Shown piece by piece: positions 1-9,458 of a DNA stretch of 64,000 nucleotides (its first letter is position 1; each line of letters begins with the position of its first letter). The stretch is from assembly GCF_001654985.1 (NCBI RefSeq), contig NZ_LXEU01000015.1:180567-244566 (forward strand), in the 5' to 3' direction. The translations under genes and the position numbers were made by a program. Below the pieces are notes generated by a model. The model ran no database searches, had not been told where the DNA came from, and saw only the letters and a program-made list of their open reading frames with translations. The stretch comes from Kluyvera georgiana ATCC 51603 (GTDB taxonomy: Bacteria > Pseudomonadota > Gammaproteobacteria > Enterobacterales > Enterobacteriaceae).

Positions 1-789
1 GCGGTGACCATTCCGGCGATGTTCCTCGCCGGGATCATTCCCACGTTGGTGCTGTGCCTGACGCTTATCGTTATGTGTTTGATTGCGGCACGTAAAAACA
101 ACTATCCGAAAGAAGCGCGCGTTGAGCTGAAGCGCAAGATCAAGATTGCCTCAGACGCCATCTGGGGACTCGTGACCATTGTGATCATCTCCGGCGGCAT
201 CCTCTCCGGCTTCTTTACGCCGACGGAGTCAGGGGCGATTGCCTGTATCTGGGCGATGTTTGTCACCTTCTTTGTCTACCGCGAATACAAGCTGAAAGAT
301 TTCCCGAAGCTTATCCACCGCACGATTAAAACCGTCACTATGGTGATGGTGCTGATCGCTTTTGCCGCCGCTTTTGGTTCGGTGATGACGCTGGTAGGGC
401 TGCCGCAGGAGATCTCTGCCGCATTGTTGTCGCTGTCAGATAACAAGTACGTCATCCTGTTAATCATCAACATCATGCTGCTGCTGTTGGGCTGTTTGAT
501 GGACATGGCGCCGCTGATTCTGATCCTGACGCCGATCCTGCTGCCGGTGGTGGTGGAGCTGGGTATCGATCCGGTGCACTTCGGTATCATCATGATGATG
601 AACTTAGGCATTGGGCTGATCACGCCGCCGGTAGGTTCGGTACTGTTCGTGGCCAGCGCCGTCAGCGGGCAGAAGATTGAAACCGTGGTTAAAGCGATGA
701 TTCCGTTCTATTGCGTACTGTTCCTGGTGCTGATTATCATCACCTATATTCCGATGATTTCGCTGTGGTTGCCGGGGCGCTTCCACTAG
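1..789 (+). CDS. TRAP transporter large permease (DctM/SiaM family), 3' part
   Basis: This is the C-terminal part of the large membrane subunit of a tripartite ATP-independent periplasmic (TRAP) transporter, which imports organic acids using a solute-binding protein and an ion gradient. The reading frame is already open at base 1, so the start lies outside the window; about 262 of the usual ~425 residues are present. At least six hydrophobic helices are visible, with the family's Gly/Pro-rich motif near residues 200-212 (a GLITPPVG stretch). The substrate cannot be read from the sequence. The AraC regulator and GH88/DUF2264 genes next door suggest a sugar acid, possibly a uronate. It converges with and overlaps the AraC gene by 50 bp. 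Confidence 0.9.
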   Translation, partial: AVTIPAMFLAGIIPTLVLCLTLIVMCLIAARKNNYPKEARVELKRKIKIASDAIWGLVTIVIISGGILSGFFTPTESGAIACIWAMFVTFFVYREYKLKDFPKLIHRTIKTVTMVMVLIAFAAAFGSVMTLVGLPQEISAALLSLSDNKYVILLIINIMLLLLGCLMDMAPLILILTPILLPVVVELGIDPVHFGIIMMMNLGIGLITPPVGSVLFVASAVSGQKIETVVKAMIPFYCVLFLVLIIITYIPMISLWLPGRFH

Positions 790-1648
790 CCCGCTGGCGC
801 GAAACGTGATTTTTCCGATACTGCAAGGGGGTCTCACCGATCCCCTTTTTAAATGAGCTAATAAAGTAAGTCACCTCGGTAAACCCCACCTGACCGGCAA
901 TTTCGCTCACCGGCAGCGTGCTGTGCAGCAGCAGTTCGCAGGCGCGGCGCAGGCGGATAGTATTGAGATAATCGTGGATATGTTCCCCGGTTTCGGCGTG
1001 AAAGCGGCGCGACAGGTAGCTGCGTGATTTGCCCAATTCTGCCGCCAGCGCATCAAGGCTGAACTTCTTCTGATAATTCTCCTCAATCCAGAACATCACC
1101 GGGCTGGCGATACCGCGCGAGGTGTCGGTCATTTTTTCCTGTACCGGCGGCAGCATGCTAAATAGCGTCATCAGCATACAGGCGATCTGCTCGGTGCTGA
1201 GAGCGGAGAGGCTGGCGGCACGGGCATAAAGGCTGAACAGATGGTCGATATGCGGATGCATCTCGGCTAAATCGGCGACAAATGCCGGGCGGCCCCGTGT
1301 GGAAAGCATCTGCAAACGGCGGTGATTATCGGGAAAATGACGGAGAAGTTTGGCAATAGCGTGCTGATCGACGTGAATAATGGTACGGCGATAGCTGTCC
1401 TGCGCTTTCTCATCCACCATGATTTTATGCAACGTAAATGGCGGGAAGAAAAACAGCCGGCCGGGGCGCATGGTGTACTGGCGATTGTCGACGATCACCA
1501 CGCCAAAACCCTCTTCAACGTAGAGAATTTCCAGACACTGGTGCCAGTGATGGTAGCGCACGGTGTTGGCAAAAAGCCGGCTGAATGACGCCACCGTATC
1601 ATTCAATGTGATCAGCTCAAGATGTTCGGCATTCCAGGACGATGTCAT
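740..1648 (-). CDS. AraC-family transcriptional regulator
   Basis: This is a cytoplasmic DNA-binding regulator. Residues ~15-110 look like the AraC N-terminal cupin sensor domain, and residues ~185-285 hold the paired helix-turn-helix domain, including the FTEVTYFISSFKKGIGETPLQYR signature region near the end. The frame opens at a TTG at 1654, but the ATG at 1648 gives the more usual start and a 302-residue protein. It is divergent from the DUF2264-MFS-GH88 genes across a ~175 bp intergenic region and convergent with the TRAP gene. By context it probably controls one or both of these in response to a sugar or sugar acid. The ligand is not known. Confidence 0.9.
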   Translation of the reverse strand: MTSSWNAEHLELITLNDTVASFSRLFANTVRYHHWHQCLEILYVEEGFGVVIVDNRQYTMRPGRLFFFPPFTLHKIMVDEKAQDSYRRTIIHVDQHAIAKLLRHFPDNHRRLQMLSTRGRPAFVADLAEMHPHIDHLFSLYARAASLSALSTEQIACMLMTLFSMLPPVQEKMTDTSRGIASPVMFWIEENYQKKFSLDALAAELGKSRSYLSRRFHAETGEHIHDYLNTIRLRRACELLLHSTLPVSEIAGQVGFTEVTYFISSFKKGIGETPLQYRKNHVSRQRASGSAPATTAKSSEYR

Positions 1649-1824
1649 GTGCAATATATTTAAATTTTTGCCGGGTTAATCTTACTACTAAACCACTGTT
1701 TTAAATTTTAGCAAGCGGCGACTCACGCAATCGTATCAGTTGTGACCGGGTTAACATTTCTCAGTACTGCCAATTCTCTATCCTTTAGCCACTTTCGAGG
1801 ATGGTTAATTCAGGGGGCAGGACA
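1649..1824. promoter_or_regulatory. Divergent regulatory region, AraC gene / DUF2264 operon
   Basis: This ~175 bp AT-rich gap separates the divergently transcribed AraC gene and the DUF2264-symporter-GH88 genes, so it should carry both promoters and the AraC operator. I could not single out a convincing -35/-10 pair or a direct repeat. The only solid site is the ribosome binding site AGGGGG at 1812-1817, seven bases ahead of the GTG at 1825. Confidence 0.5.
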
Positions 1825-3639
1825 GTGAGCGAAATATCAAAAATATTGTCATCACGAGAAGACGTAACAACAACGCTGATGACGATGCTGAGCGCTCTCG
1901 ATAAACAATTTCCCGCTGGCGTGGCGCAGTTTTCGCTGGGTAACACCTGTGCGCACTACACCACGGATATCGCGGAGATGGAGGGCTTATCGAGAGCGCT
2001 TTGGGGGCTGTTCCCGCTGCTGGCGGGCGGGGCAGAGGCGCCGTTCAGCGACAAGTATATTACGGCCATTAAGCTTGGCACCGATCCGCACAGCCCGTCC
2101 TACTGGGGCGAAACCGGGCCGTACGATCAGCGGCTGGTCGAAATGGCCGCCTACGGCCTGGGGCTGGCGCTGCTGCAGAACAAACTGACCGCGCATTTCA
2201 GCGACGCAGAACTGGCAAATCTGCACCGCTGGCTGAATCAAATCACCGATGCCCAGATGCCGGACAGCAACTGGAACTATTTCGCGGTGATTGTCCAGTT
2301 GGGCTTTAAGCGCGCCGGGCTGCCTTACGATCAGGCGGCGATCGACCGTCGCTTTGAGATGATGGAAGCCTACTATCTTGGCGACGGCTGGTACTCCGAT
2401 GGCCCCGGCCGGCCGAAAGACTACTACATCTCGATGGCGTTCCACTTCTATGGCCTGATTTACGCCACCCTGAACGCCAATGATGACCCGGCCCGCGCGG
2501 CGACGCTGCGCGATCGCGCCAGCCTGTTTGCCAAAGATTTTATCTACATGTCCGCCGCCGATGGCGCGTCGGTGCCGTTTGGTCGCAGCCTGACCTACCG
2601 TTTTGCCATGGTGGCTTTCTGGAGCGGCGTGGCGTTTGCTGAGCTTGATGTGTTCTCGCCGGGCGTCGTGAAAGGCATTATCCTGCGTCACCTGCGCTGG
2701 TGGTTGGCGCAGCCGATTTTCGATCGCGACGGTATTTTAACGCTGGGTTTCGCGTACCCGAATCTGGCGATGTGCGAAGACTACAATTCACCGGGCTCGC
2801 CGTACTGGGCGCTGAAAGTGTTCCTGATTCTGGCGCTGCCCGCCAATCATGCGTTCTGGCAGGCTGAAGAGCTGCCGCTGCCGACGTTAGACCCGGTTCA
2901 CGCCATTGTCCCGGCACAGCAGATTTTGCAACACGATGAAGGTTCGCAGCACGTGGTGATGCTCACCTCCGGACAGCTGGAGCTGAACAACTACGTCAAT
3001 ACCGAAGCCAAATACACCAAATTTGCCTACTCCACCCGTTTTGGTTTCACCATCGAGCGTGGGCGCTATGGCATTAAACACGCGGCCTGCGACTCCATGC
3101 TGCTGCTGTCGGATAACGACAACTACTGGCGTGGGCGTCGCGAATGCGCCCGCGTGGAGATGCTGGACGGCGCGATCTACTCCCGCTGGCTGCCGTGGCA
3201 CGACGTGCAGATCGATACCTGGCTGATTCCCTGCGGCGAATGGCACGTGCGCGTTCACCGTGTTAATACCGCGCGTCGTCTGCAAACGGTGGAGGGCGGT
3301 TTCGCGGTGATGAAGGCCGATGCGGAAATCACTGGAGGCCAAAGCCGCGTTCGTGCCGCTAATGGTACCAGCGTGGTGGTCGATCTCTCCCCGCACGCGG
3401 TGCGCCAGGCTGACTGCGTGATTACGCCGCCAAACAGCAGCGTGATGTTCCCGGAATGCGCGGCTATCCCCATGCTCTCTGGCGATATCGCCCCCGGCGA
3501 ACACTGGTTGTGTTGCGCCGTCGCCGCGAGCGGAGACGCGGATGCACCGCTACCGGCATTGCCGATGCTGCATATTGAAAACAATGCGCTAAGCGTCAGG
3601 GATAACGTGAGCGGAAAAATAACAAATTTAAGTTTATAA
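1825..3639 (+). CDS. DUF2264 domain-containing protein (putative polysaccharide-degradation enzyme)
   Basis: The protein matches the DUF2264 family by its N-terminal pattern: an ALWGLFPLLAGG-like motif near residue 60, then a WNYF and DGWYSDGP region near residues 150-200, typical of an alpha/alpha-barrel fold. DUF2264 proteins are found in bacterial and fungal loci for pectin or glycosaminoglycan breakdown; their biochemical role is poorly defined. There is no signal peptide, so a cytoplasmic role is likely. An ATG lies at 1801 with its GAGG directly abutting, but the in-frame GTG at 1825 has a well-spaced AGGGGG and is preferred (604 residues). It is the first gene of a run with an oligosaccharide symporter and a GH88 hydrolase. 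Confidence 0.8.
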   Translation: MSEISKILSSREDVTTTLMTMLSALDKQFPAGVAQFSLGNTCAHYTTDIAEMEGLSRALWGLFPLLAGGAEAPFSDKYITAIKLGTDPHSPSYWGETGPYDQRLVEMAAYGLGLALLQNKLTAHFSDAELANLHRWLNQITDAQMPDSNWNYFAVIVQLGFKRAGLPYDQAAIDRRFEMMEAYYLGDGWYSDGPGRPKDYYISMAFHFYGLIYATLNANDDPARAATLRDRASLFAKDFIYMSAADGASVPFGRSLTYRFAMVAFWSGVAFAELDVFSPGVVKGIILRHLRWWLAQPIFDRDGILTLGFAYPNLAMCEDYNSPGSPYWALKVFLILALPANHAFWQAEELPLPTLDPVHAIVPAQQILQHDEGSQHVVMLTSGQLELNNYVNTEAKYTKFAYSTRFGFTIERGRYGIKHAACDSMLLLSDNDNYWRGRRECARVEMLDGAIYSRWLPWHDVQIDTWLIPCGEWHVRVHRVNTARRLQTVEGGFAVMKADAEITGGQSRVRAANGTSVVVDLSPHAVRQADCVITPPNSSVMFPECAAIPMLSGDIAPGEHWLCCAVAASGDADAPLPALPMLHIENNALSVRDNVSGKITNLSL

Positions 3640-3735
3640 CCCTCCGGATAAAAGAATAAACCGGAATATCCCCTCGCCAGCTTTGAATTGTCATGATTCA
3701 GAGCTGGCACCCTACAAAGTTTTGTCGAGGACCGT

Positions 3736-5004
3736 ATGGAAAAAATAGCGTCTCCAAACAGGCTTGAATATTACAAAATTAGTTCGTTTATCTTTTTATA
3801 CTTCTTTACCTGGTCCGCCAGTATTGGCCTCTTTGCCATTTGGCTCGGGCAAAAAGCGGAGCTCAGTGGCGCAGTTATTGGCACCGTTTTTGCCGTTAAC
3901 GGAATATTCTCGGTGATTCTCAAACCGATCTACGGCTATATTCTTGATAAAATCGGCATGAGTAAATATCTGCTCTATTTTGTGGTGGTGATGTCCGCCC
4001 TGATGGCGCCGTTCTTTATTTATGTATACCAGCCACTGCTGCTGTCTTACACCACCCTCGGGATTATTGTCGGGGCAATTTATCTGAGCTTCGCATGGTA
4101 TGCCGGCGTGGCGGCCTGTGAATCGTATGCCGATCGTTACAGCCGTCTGAACAGCATGGAGTTCGGCCAGATTCGTATGTGGGGCTCGCTCGGTTGGGCG
4201 GTGGCGTCCTCATTCTCCGGTCTGCTGTTTAATATCTCTCCGGCCTACAACTTTATTCTCGGCAGCGTAGCGTCGCTGGTCATGCTGGCAGTGTTAATCA
4301 GCCTGAAGGTCGATACCCAGACGGCGAATGCAAGTGCTGTGATTTCTAAAGATAAAATTGTCCTGAAAGACGTTTTCGATCTGCTGAAAAGCGGCAAATT
4401 CTGGGCCTTCTGCCTGTATGTGGCCGGGGTTGCATGGATGATGTTTGTCGCTGAGCAGCAGTTCTCCCGTTATTTTGTGACCTTCTTTGATGATGTTCAT
4501 GAAGGGAATACCATATTTGGCCTGCTCGGCACGGTACAGTCCGGCACCGAATTTGTGATGTATATATTTATGCCGATGTTTGTGAATTATATCGGTGCAA
4601 AACGCGGTCTGATTATAGTCGGCGCATTAGTTGGCGCACGACTGGTTATTTCAGGCCTGTGCGACTCTCATCTGCTGATTTCCGTTATTAAGCCGCTGTA
4701 CGGTCTGGAAATTTGTCTGCTGCTGGTATCAGTCTTTAAATATATTGCCGAGCATTTCGATAAACGCGTTAATGCCACCATGTATTTATTAGGCTATCAG
4801 GCGATGCTGTATATCGGTAACGTCGTGGTCTCGTCCCCGGCAGGATTATTGTACGACCGTATTGGTTTCGAAAAAACCTATATTATTATGGGCGGAATTG
4901 CGCTGTTCTTTACGCTTATCTCCGCGTTCACTTTATCCGCCTGTAAACGTCAGAATCATCGCCAGCCAGCCCTTGATGTGGCTGAAAATGGTATTTCTAA
5001 ATAA
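3736..5004 (+). CDS. Oligosaccharide:H+ symporter-type MFS transporter (LacY/RafB-like)
   Basis: This is an inner-membrane transporter of 422 residues with about twelve hydrophobic helices. It fits the oligosaccharide:H+ symporter subfamily of the major facilitator superfamily (LacY, RafB, CscB): the N-terminal pattern, the GxxxxxLKPIYGYILDKIG loop between helices 2 and 3, and the overall length agree. A good GAGGA ribosome binding site precedes the ATG. It lies 96 bp after the DUF2264 gene and 25 bp before the GH88 gene, so it probably imports the unsaturated oligosaccharide or disaccharide that GH88 cleaves in the cytoplasm. The exact substrate is inferred from context only. Confidence 0.87.
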   Translation: MEKIASPNRLEYYKISSFIFLYFFTWSASIGLFAIWLGQKAELSGAVIGTVFAVNGIFSVILKPIYGYILDKIGMSKYLLYFVVVMSALMAPFFIYVYQPLLLSYTTLGIIVGAIYLSFAWYAGVAACESYADRYSRLNSMEFGQIRMWGSLGWAVASSFSGLLFNISPAYNFILGSVASLVMLAVLISLKVDTQTANASAVISKDKIVLKDVFDLLKSGKFWAFCLYVAGVAWMMFVAEQQFSRYFVTFFDDVHEGNTIFGLLGTVQSGTEFVMYIFMPMFVNYIGAKRGLIIVGALVGARLVISGLCDSHLLISVIKPLYGLEICLLLVSVFKYIAEHFDKRVNATMYLLGYQAMLYIGNVVVSSPAGLLYDRIGFEKTYIIMGGIALFFTLISAFTLSACKRQNHRQPALDVAENGISK

Positions 5005-5029
5005 GCCTTACTGATTGAAGGAACCGAAT

Positions 5030-6220
5030 ATGTTAAACCAAATCGTTGAGGAAAAATTACGTGAATTCCCGGGCGCTCCCGTTAATCTGCAAACGTTTAA
5101 CGATGAGCTGTGCTCGGCGCGTAGCCATGTCCTTAAGCTGATTAGCCGTCATTTAACGGATTTCGGTGATAAATTCCCCGGCGAGGCCTGCGTTAAAGGT
5201 TATTACCCGTTAACCGAAAACGTTGAATGGACCACCAGCTTCTGGACCGGGCAGCTCTGGCTGGCGTGGGAAATGACCGGTGATGAGAAGTATCGGGCGC
5301 TGGCGGAAAAACACGTGCGTTCATTCGGCCTGCGCATTGCCGGGCGTCATGATACCAATACCCACGATCTGGGCTTTCTGTACACGCTCTCCTGCGTATC
5401 GGCGTGGCGCCTGACCGGCAATCGCGACGCGCGCGGTTTTTCCCTGCAGGCGGCGGAAGCGCTGCTCGAACGCTTCCACCGCAAAGCGGAAATCATTCAG
5501 GCCTGGGGCGTGTTGACCGATCCGGAGCAGGCCGGGCGCATGATCATCGACTGCACCATGAACCTGCCGTTGCTGTACTGGGCGACGGAACAGACCGGCG
5601 ACCCGCGCTTTGCCGATGCGGCCCGCGCGCATGTGCGTCAGTCTGCGAAGTATCTGGTGCGTGAAGATGCTTCGACCTACCACACCTACTATATGGACGT
5701 GCAGACCGGCGAACCGCGCTTTGGCAAAACGCAGCAGGGTTATGCCGACGACTCCTGCTGGTCGCGCGGCCAGGCGTGGGGCATCTACGGCTTTATGCTG
5801 AGTTTCCTCTACACCGGCGATAAGGAACTGATTAGCTTGTCGAAAAAGCTGGCGAACTACTTCCTTAACCGTTTACCGGAGGATGCGATCTGTCACTGGG
5901 ATCTGGCGCTTGTCGGCACCGATGCGCTGCGTGATTCGTCATCGGCGGCGATTGCGGTATGTGGACTGCTGGAGCTGGTGAAGCATCTGCCGACCACCGA
6001 TCCGGATCGTGAACGCTATCAGCAGTGGGCGATGGGCATCATGTCGTCGCTGTCAAAAAACTATCTGATGGGGTTAGACGAGCCGGGTACCGGCGTGCTG
6101 AAGCATTCGGTGTATCACTTCGCCAGCGATAAAGGCGTGGATGAGTGCTGTAGCTGGGGGGATTACTTCTATGTGGAAGCGCTGGTACGTATGACGCAGA
6201 GCTGGAAGCTGTACTGGTAA
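5030..6220 (+). CDS. Glycoside hydrolase family 88 unsaturated uronyl hydrolase
   Basis: This 396-residue protein is a GH88 enzyme, which hydrates and releases the unsaturated uronic acid left at the non-reducing end by polysaccharide lyases. The two catalytic aspartates of the family are visible: Asp113 in HDLGFL and Asp174 in IIDCTMN. The alpha/alpha-barrel aromatic motifs SFWTGQLWLAW and CWSRGQAWG are also present. No signal peptide is seen, so it should act on imported disaccharides in the cytoplasm. The ATG at 5030 has an AAGGA ribosome binding site; a TTG at 5015 is a less likely start. It is the last gene of the DUF2264-symporter-GH88 run. Whether the substrate is pectic or glycosaminoglycan-derived cannot be decided here. 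Confidence 0.92.
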   Translation: MLNQIVEEKLREFPGAPVNLQTFNDELCSARSHVLKLISRHLTDFGDKFPGEACVKGYYPLTENVEWTTSFWTGQLWLAWEMTGDEKYRALAEKHVRSFGLRIAGRHDTNTHDLGFLYTLSCVSAWRLTGNRDARGFSLQAAEALLERFHRKAEIIQAWGVLTDPEQAGRMIIDCTMNLPLLYWATEQTGDPRFADAARAHVRQSAKYLVREDASTYHTYYMDVQTGEPRFGKTQQGYADDSCWSRGQAWGIYGFMLSFLYTGDKELISLSKKLANYFLNRLPEDAICHWDLALVGTDALRDSSSAAIAVCGLLELVKHLPTTDPDRERYQQWAMGIMSSLSKNYLMGLDEPGTGVLKHSVYHFASDKGVDECCSWGDYFYVEALVRMTQSWKLYW

Positions 6221-6228
6221 TATGTCGT

Positions 6229-6258
6229 CTGGAGTCGGCGTGTTTACGCCGACTCCAG
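6229..6258. terminator. Hairpin between convergent GH88 and ygiN
   Basis: A perfect 12-bp inverted repeat (CTGGAGTCGGCG / CGCCGACTCCAG) with a 6-base loop starts 9 bp after the GH88 stop codon and lies just before the end of ygiN on the other strand. There is no long T tract on either side, so it may be a weak bidirectional terminator or an mRNA 3'-end stabiliser. Confidence 0.6.
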
Positions 6259-6270
6259 TGAAATACGGGC

Positions 6271-6585
6271 TTAAACGCCCGCTTGCAGAATACGAATGCT
6301 CGTATCCAGCACGTCGCCTTTCACCGCTTCACCCCAGGCTTTCATATGTGGGGTTTGCAGGTGCGCTTCAAGATGTGCCACGCTTTCCCACATTTCGACC
6401 ATCACGATTGAGTCCGGGGCGGTCGTCTGGAAACTCACGCCCGCGACGTGATCAACCATCGGTGCATAGCCGTGGCAGCCGTCTTCTTTCAGGACGGTCG
6501 GGATAATTTTCGCGAACTGATCCAGTACCGCCTGACGGTGGTGTTGGCCGGGACGGGTACGGATTTCAGCAATAACTGTCAACAT
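6271..6585 (-). CDS. ygiN: YgiN quinol monooxygenase (ABM domain)
   Basis: This small cytoplasmic enzyme of 104 residues has the length and sequence pattern of E. coli YgiN, an antibiotic-biosynthesis-monooxygenase (ABM) fold protein that oxidises menadiol to menadione without a cofactor. The N-terminus (MLTVIAEIRTRPGQHH) and the HLQTPHMKAW segment are typical. It follows mdaB by 30 bp on the same strand. MdaB makes the quinol that YgiN re-oxidises, so the pair probably forms a quinone redox cycle, as in E. coli. A clear AGGAG site precedes the ATG. Confidence 0.95.
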   Translation of the reverse strand: MLTVIAEIRTRPGQHHRQAVLDQFAKIIPTVLKEDGCHGYAPMVDHVAGVSFQTTAPDSIVMVEMWESVAHLEAHLQTPHMKAWGEAVKGDVLDTSIRILQAGV

Positions 6586-6615
6586 GATTAACTCCTTCTA
6601 ATTCCTGACTAACAG

Positions 6616-7197
6616 TTAACCAAAAATTTTCCCAAGATGCTCGCGATATTCTGCAACGTAGCGCGGAATGTCCGGCATTTTAATCACGTCGTTGGCGATA
6701 AAGGTTGGCAGCGCTTCCATTCCCAGGAACTGGTTGGCTTTGTGGAACGGCAGATACACGCCGTCAACGCCCACGCCGTGGAAGAACTGTTCTTTATCGG
6801 TAAAGGCTTCCATCGGTGCGTTCCAGGTCAGGGACAGCATGTAGGTTTTGCCCTGAATCAGGCCGCCAGAACCGTATTTCTTGCTCGCGTCGGAGCGGGT
6901 GCGGCCATCGCTGGCGTACAGGGAGCCGTGACCTTCGGTGAAGACGTCATCGATGTATTTTTTCACGGTCCACGGTGCGCCCATCCACCAGCCCGGCATC
7001 TGCCAGATGACGGAGTCCGCCCACAGGAAGTTCTGCACTTCGGCTTTGACATCGTAGTCGCCGTCGGCGCGAACCACTTTAACATCATGCCCGAGGTCGC
7101 GCAGGAAGGTTTCCGCGACTTCGGTCAGGGTGTCATTCAGCTGGCCGTTGGAGTGGCCGAATTTTTTCGCGCCGTTAACAATCAGGATATTGCTCAT
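6616..7197 (-). CDS. mdaB: NADPH:quinone oxidoreductase MdaB
   Basis: This is a flavodoxin-fold FAD enzyme of 193 residues that reduces quinones with NADPH by two electrons and protects against oxidative stress. The start MSNILIVNGAKKFGHSNGQ, the PGWWMGAPWTVKKYIDDV segment and the YMLSLTWNAPMEAF segment match E. coli MdaB. It is upstream of ygiN on the same strand and the two are likely co-transcribed. The divergent orientation and spacing relative to qseC match the E. coli order. No oddities are seen. Confidence 0.96.
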   Translation of the reverse strand: MSNILIVNGAKKFGHSNGQLNDTLTEVAETFLRDLGHDVKVVRADGDYDVKAEVQNFLWADSVIWQMPGWWMGAPWTVKKYIDDVFTEGHGSLYASDGRTRSDASKKYGSGGLIQGKTYMLSLTWNAPMEAFTDKEQFFHGVGVDGVYLPFHKANQFLGMEALPTFIANDVIKMPDIPRYVAEYREHLGKIFG

Positions 7198-7303
7198 TAT
7201 ATGTCCTCAATAAAATGCCTTTGTCAGCCATGATACCCGGCAACTTGCTGGGGTTAAATGTGCAAAATGTGCAAAGTCTTTTGCTGAAATAGCAATAATC
7301 TCT

Positions 7304-8653
7304 TCAGCCACGAATATCGACCTGGAAACCGCCGTTGGGCACATTGCGGAAAGTCACGGACATATGATGTAACGCCGCGATGCGCTGCACGATAGACAGC
7401 CCCAGGCCGCTGCCGGTGGCATCCTGGCCCGGCGGGCGATAGAAACGTTCGCCGATGCGCGCCAGCGCCTCCGGGCTGATGCCCGGCCCGTTGTCGCGCA
7501 CGCTAAACCCGTCAGGGGTCAGCGTCACGTCGACCACGCTGCCTGCCGGGCTATAGCGCACGGCATTGTCCAGCAGGTTACGCACCAGCAGACCCAGCAG
7601 CAGCGGCTGAGCCGTCCGGGTGACCGACTGAGCATTGAGATGCAGCCGCACTTCGATGCCTGCTTTTTGCGCCGTGTGGTAGATGTCCATGACGGAGGAT
7701 TGCAGCAGCTCGTCCAACGCGACGCTCTGCACGTCCGCCAGCTGTTCGAGCGAATCCAGGCGCGAAAGGGTAAGCAGCTGTTCCACCAGCCGGGTGGCGC
7801 GGTCAATACCCTCATGCAGCTGCATCAGCGCTTTACGCTGGCTTTCTGGATCGTCCTGAGACATCTGCGCCACTTCGGCCTGCACCCGCAGCGCCGTTAA
7901 GGGGCTGCGCAGCTCGTGGGCGGCGTCAGAGGTAAAGCGCCGCTCGCGGGTCACCATGTCGTGGGTTCGACGGAACAACTGGTTGAGGGCATCCAGCAGC
8001 GGGCGTACTTCCGTCGGTACGCTATCGGTGTTCAACGGCTCACTGGCATCCGGGTCGCGTTGGCGCAGCGTGCGGGTCAGCTTTTTCAGCGGCGCCAGCT
8101 CGCGGCTCAGCAGCACGATCAGCAGCAAAAACATCACCGGCAGTGCGATAAGCCACGGCGTCAACTGGCTGGTAATGATATCCAGCGCCATCTCGCGACG
8201 GTAATCCCACTCCTGGCCGACAACGATGCGATACTTTTTATCGGCGGTGGTCAGCCAAAGAAAGCGCCAGGGGTCATCGTCATTGTTGAGTTGCCCGTCA
8301 TCGAAACCATCCCGCCGATAGTGATAGGGAATGTCCGGCCCATTTTCACCGTCGTGCAGCACCATTTTGCCGTCAGTGGTGTAGATGGCGAAGGCCAGTA
8401 CGTCGTCATCCAGATGGCCGTGTTTTACCTTTTTCGGCGTGCGGATCCACTGACGTGAAGCCGACAGGTCGGTAAAATCCATGGCGCTGATGCGTTTGGC
8501 AAATAACATCTGCTGGGTGTCGAAAAGCTCATCCAGCTTTTTGGTGGTTTGCTTCCAGGCGATGGCGCTGGCGAAACACCAGGTGATGGCGGCAAGCAGC
8601 ATAAACAGCAGCGTCAGACGGACGCGCAGGCTAAGGTGGCGGAACAGATTCAT
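7304..8653 (-). CDS. qseC: Sensor histidine kinase QseC
   Basis: This 449-residue inner-membrane kinase has two membrane segments (about residues 13-31 and 164-182) around a periplasmic sensor. A HAMP-like linker follows, then the HisKA dimerisation domain with the phospho-acceptor in the AHELRSPL motif, and a HATPase domain with [10 protein letters not shown]. In E. coli and Salmonella QseC responds to catecholamines and AI-3 and phosphorylates QseB. The gene overlaps the 3' end of qseB by 4 bp, so translation is probably coupled. The sequence looks intact. Confidence 0.95.
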   Translation of the reverse strand: MNLFRHLSLRVRLTLLFMLLAAITWCFASAIAWKQTTKKLDELFDTQQMLFAKRISAMDFTDLSASRQWIRTPKKVKHGHLDDDVLAFAIYTTDGKMVLHDGENGPDIPYHYRRDGFDDGQLNNDDDPWRFLWLTTADKKYRIVVGQEWDYRREMALDIITSQLTPWLIALPVMFLLLIVLLSRELAPLKKLTRTLRQRDPDASEPLNTDSVPTEVRPLLDALNQLFRRTHDMVTRERRFTSDAAHELRSPLTALRVQAEVAQMSQDDPESQRKALMQLHEGIDRATRLVEQLLTLSRLDSLEQLADVQSVALDELLQSSVMDIYHTAQKAGIEVRLHLNAQSVTRTAQPLLLGLLVRNLLDNAVRYSPAGSVVDVTLTPDGFSVRDNGPGISPEALARIGERFYRPPGQDATGSGLGLSIVQRIAALHHMSVTFRNVPNGGFQVDIRG

Positions 8654-9309
8654 TGGTCACCCAGGGTGTAGCCGATACCGTGAACGGTGCGGATAAAGGC
8701 GCTGCCAAGTTTGCGGCGCAGATGGTGGACGTGCACTTCAATGGCGTTACTGATGACCTCTTCATCCCAGCTGTAGAGCTTCTCTTCAATGAGCTTGCGG
8801 GGCAGCACGCGCCCGGCGTTGCGCAGCAGCAGCTCCAGCAGCGCGAACTCTTTGGGTTTGAGCACCAGCGCTTCGCCTTTTAGCGTGGCGGTCAGGCTGC
8901 CGGGATCCAACTCGACGTCGCCGTGACGTAGTACGCTGCTGGGCTGCCCATGGGCGCGACGAATCAGCGCCTCCAGCCTGGCGGCGACTTCAATCAGGGC
9001 AAAGGGCTTACAGAGATAATCGTCGGCGCCGAGACGTAACCCTTCCACGCGCTGGCTAAGCGCATCGCGAGCGGTGAGGATGAGCACCGGCTCGCGGCGG
9101 GCGTTTTCGCGCCACTCGCGCAGAATATCCAGCCCGTCGATACCCGGCAGCGTCAGGTCGAGGATCACGGCATCGTAAGGGGCCGTGTAGAGGGCGGTTT
9201 TGCCTTCCTCACCACGGGTGAACCAATCAAGGGTGAAGCCCATTTTTCCCAGCCCGGTCTTAATGCCGTCGCCGATAAGCTTGTCATCTTCCACTAATAA
9301 AATGCGCAT
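8650..9309 (-). CDS. qseB: Response regulator QseB (OmpR family)
   Basis: This 219-residue regulator has a receiver domain with the phospho-acceptor Asp51 (VILDLTLPG), the acidic pair in LVEDD, and a C-terminal OmpR-type winged helix ending with [13 protein letters not shown]. It is the partner of QseC and controls flagella, virulence and its own operon in E. coli and Salmonella. It is transcribed first in a qseB-qseC operon and is divergent from ygiW. A PmrA/QseB-type direct repeat sits in the shared intergenic region. Confidence 0.96.
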   Translation of the reverse strand: MRILLVEDDKLIGDGIKTGLGKMGFTLDWFTRGEEGKTALYTAPYDAVILDLTLPGIDGLDILREWRENARREPVLILTARDALSQRVEGLRLGADDYLCKPFALIEVAARLEALIRRAHGQPSSVLRHGDVELDPGSLTATLKGEALVLKPKEFALLELLLRNAGRVLPRKLIEEKLYSWDEEVISNAIEVHVHHLRRKLGSAFIRTVHGIGYTLGDQ

Positions 9310-9392
9310 ATCTTGCTCCTTGCCGACACTCTGAATGCCAAGTAAACCGCGCCTTTAGCGCCGCTGTACAGCAAAAAAAATTCTTTTTTCCG

Positions 9393-9409
9393 CTTAAGAA
9401 GTTGTTAAG
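9393..9409. promoter_or_regulatory. Predicted QseB/PmrA-type box in the qseB-ygiW intergenic region
   Basis: The repeat CTTAAG-N5-GTTAAG matches the half-site layout (CTTAA hexamers, 5-bp spacer) recognised by PmrA and QseB, which are close relatives. A TAATAG element begins 13 bp further on toward ygiW, placing the box near the -35 region of the ygiW promoter. QseB is known to control both its own operon and the ygiW promoter in enteric bacteria. The site call itself is by eye. Confidence 0.55.
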
Positions 9410-9458
9410 AATTGGACGGTGTAATAGGCAGCACAGCCAATAACAAGGAGACATTATC

